From the NCBI GenBank assembly GCA_023419515.1, contig JAEZXW010000058.1:1-14082 (forward strand): DNA of 14,082 nt, read 5' to 3'. The notes below the pieces were generated by a model. It did not search any database. It was not told the origin of the DNA and saw only the letters and a program-made list of their open reading frames with translations. Origin of the DNA: Actinomycetes bacterium (lineage in GTDB: Bacteria; Actinomycetota; Coriobacteriia; Coriobacteriales; JAEZXW01). Each line of letters starts with the position of its first letter. Position 1 is the first letter of the stretch. Shown here piece by piece: positions 13,580 to 14,082 of this stretch. A program made the position numbers and the translations under genes.

Positions 13580-14082
13580 TTAAGAAAAGCAACTGATAAT
13601 ATCGTGCGGTCGTCCGTAGGAGTTTTGCGCTCCTTCAGAACGAGCCGCGTAAGCAGCAACCATAGCGGCCAGGCGTGAGCTTTCAACCAAACTGTACTTG
13701 CTCGCCAAACCTGAGAGCAAACACGCCATATACGCATCACCGCAGCCTGTGGTATCGCTTGCCTCAGTAATGCAGGGTTCAATCGCTTGGATCTCGTTTT
13801 CCTCGATCACCACAGATCCCTTGGATCCCAAGGTGATCACGGCAGCCTTGATGCCGATGACACTAAGCTTATCGCGTACATACGCCCAGGTATCCACGCT
13901 CGAAGGCTCATAGCTCATGGCAGCAAGATCATCCTTTGACAAGTCTCCTTGCAAGAGCTTGCTCGATGCTAAGATCTGCTGAAGCTCATGCTCGTTGACC
14001 ACCAAGACATCAACCAGGCTCCAAAGCTCATCGCTCACAGGTAGGATTGGCGAGAAGTTAAAGACAACGCGCGTCCCGTGTG
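13580..14082 (-). CDS. PfkB/ribokinase-family carbohydrate kinase, C-terminal part (runs off window)
   Basis: The last 166 codons of an ATP-dependent kinase of the PfkB superfamily (ribokinase, fructokinase and nucleoside kinases). The frame is open to the window edge. It begins GTRVVFNFSPILPVSDELW, the strand before the family's NE motif, which appears as VLVVNEHEL. AAVITLGSKGSVV then matches the late strand-turn-strand, and DTTGCGDAYMACLLSGLA is the PfkB signature 2 with the catalytic Asp in GCGD. The usual second residue of GAGD is Ala; Cys here changes the anion-hole loop slightly. The GTG at 14038 is not a sensible start, because family homology continues upstream of it. The sugar or nucleoside specificity lies in the missing N-terminal half. 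The shared terminator at 13396-13440 ends the transcript, and 13441-13579 shows no gene. Confidence 0.88.
   Translation of the reverse strand, partial: HGTRVVFNFSPILPVSDELWSLVDVLVVNEHELQQILASSKLLQGDLSKDDLAAMSYEPSSVDTWAYVRDKLSVIGIKAAVITLGSKGSVVIEENEIQAIEPCITEASDTTGCGDAYMACLLSGLASKYSLVESSRLAAMVAAYAARSEGAQNSYGRPHDIISCFS

Overview
The window carries a bacterial chromosome segment of about 50% GC. Several features point to a Coriobacteriia-like lineage of Actinomycetota, but I infer this from gene content and synteny and have not tested it by a search. The order tlyA-nadK-recN-steA at the left end is the actinobacterial arrangement; in Mycobacterium tuberculosis the same four genes are consecutive and in the same order. 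The order accC-asp23-nusB-xseB-dxs-tlyA-recN is, with some genes missing, the Bacillus subtilis arrangement accB-accC-yqhY-nusB-folD-xseA-xseB-ispA-dxs-yqxC-ahrC-recN. Having both in one run suits a deep-branching actinobacterium. I cannot name the genus.

Layout: positions 10186 down to 1 are a long minus-strand run of ten genes, read in this order: a carboxyltransferase fused to a complete biotin carboxyl carrier protein (AccB), biotin carboxylase accC, an Asp23/Gls24 protein, nusB, xseB, dxs, tlyA, nadK, recN and the first 67 codons of steA. Most junctions overlap or have gaps under 40 bp. The one wide gap is 122 bp between accC and asp23. Upstream of this run (10187-10361) lie two pairs of short direct repeats and a strong terminator that closes alanine dehydrogenase (ald, minus). 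A 401-bp divergent region separates ald from a plus-strand alanine/glycine:cation symporter gene (11870-13342). That gene ends at a terminator that should work in both directions. Beyond it, on the minus strand, is the 3' part of a PfkB-family sugar/nucleoside kinase that runs off the window.

How the genes fit together: the symporter and alanine dehydrogenase make a plausible alanine uptake and deamination pair, giving pyruvate, ammonia and NADH. The biotin-dependent pair next to them (AccC plus the carboxyltransferase-AccB fusion) could carboxylate pyruvate or a related acceptor. The carrier part of the fusion is of the acetyl-CoA carboxylase type. A consensus Shine-Dalgarno sequence (AAGGAGG, 8 nt before an in-frame GTG) sits inside the gene exactly where the AccB homology begins. 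One gene may therefore yield both a fused carrier-carboxyltransferase and free AccB for fatty acid synthesis, both charged by the same AccC. This is the most interesting signal in the window. The rest of the run is housekeeping: transcription antitermination (nusB), DNA repair (xseB, recN), isoprenoid synthesis (dxs), rRNA methylation (tlyA), NADP supply (nadK) and cytokinesis (steA).

I saw no mobile element, CRISPR array, tRNA or rRNA.
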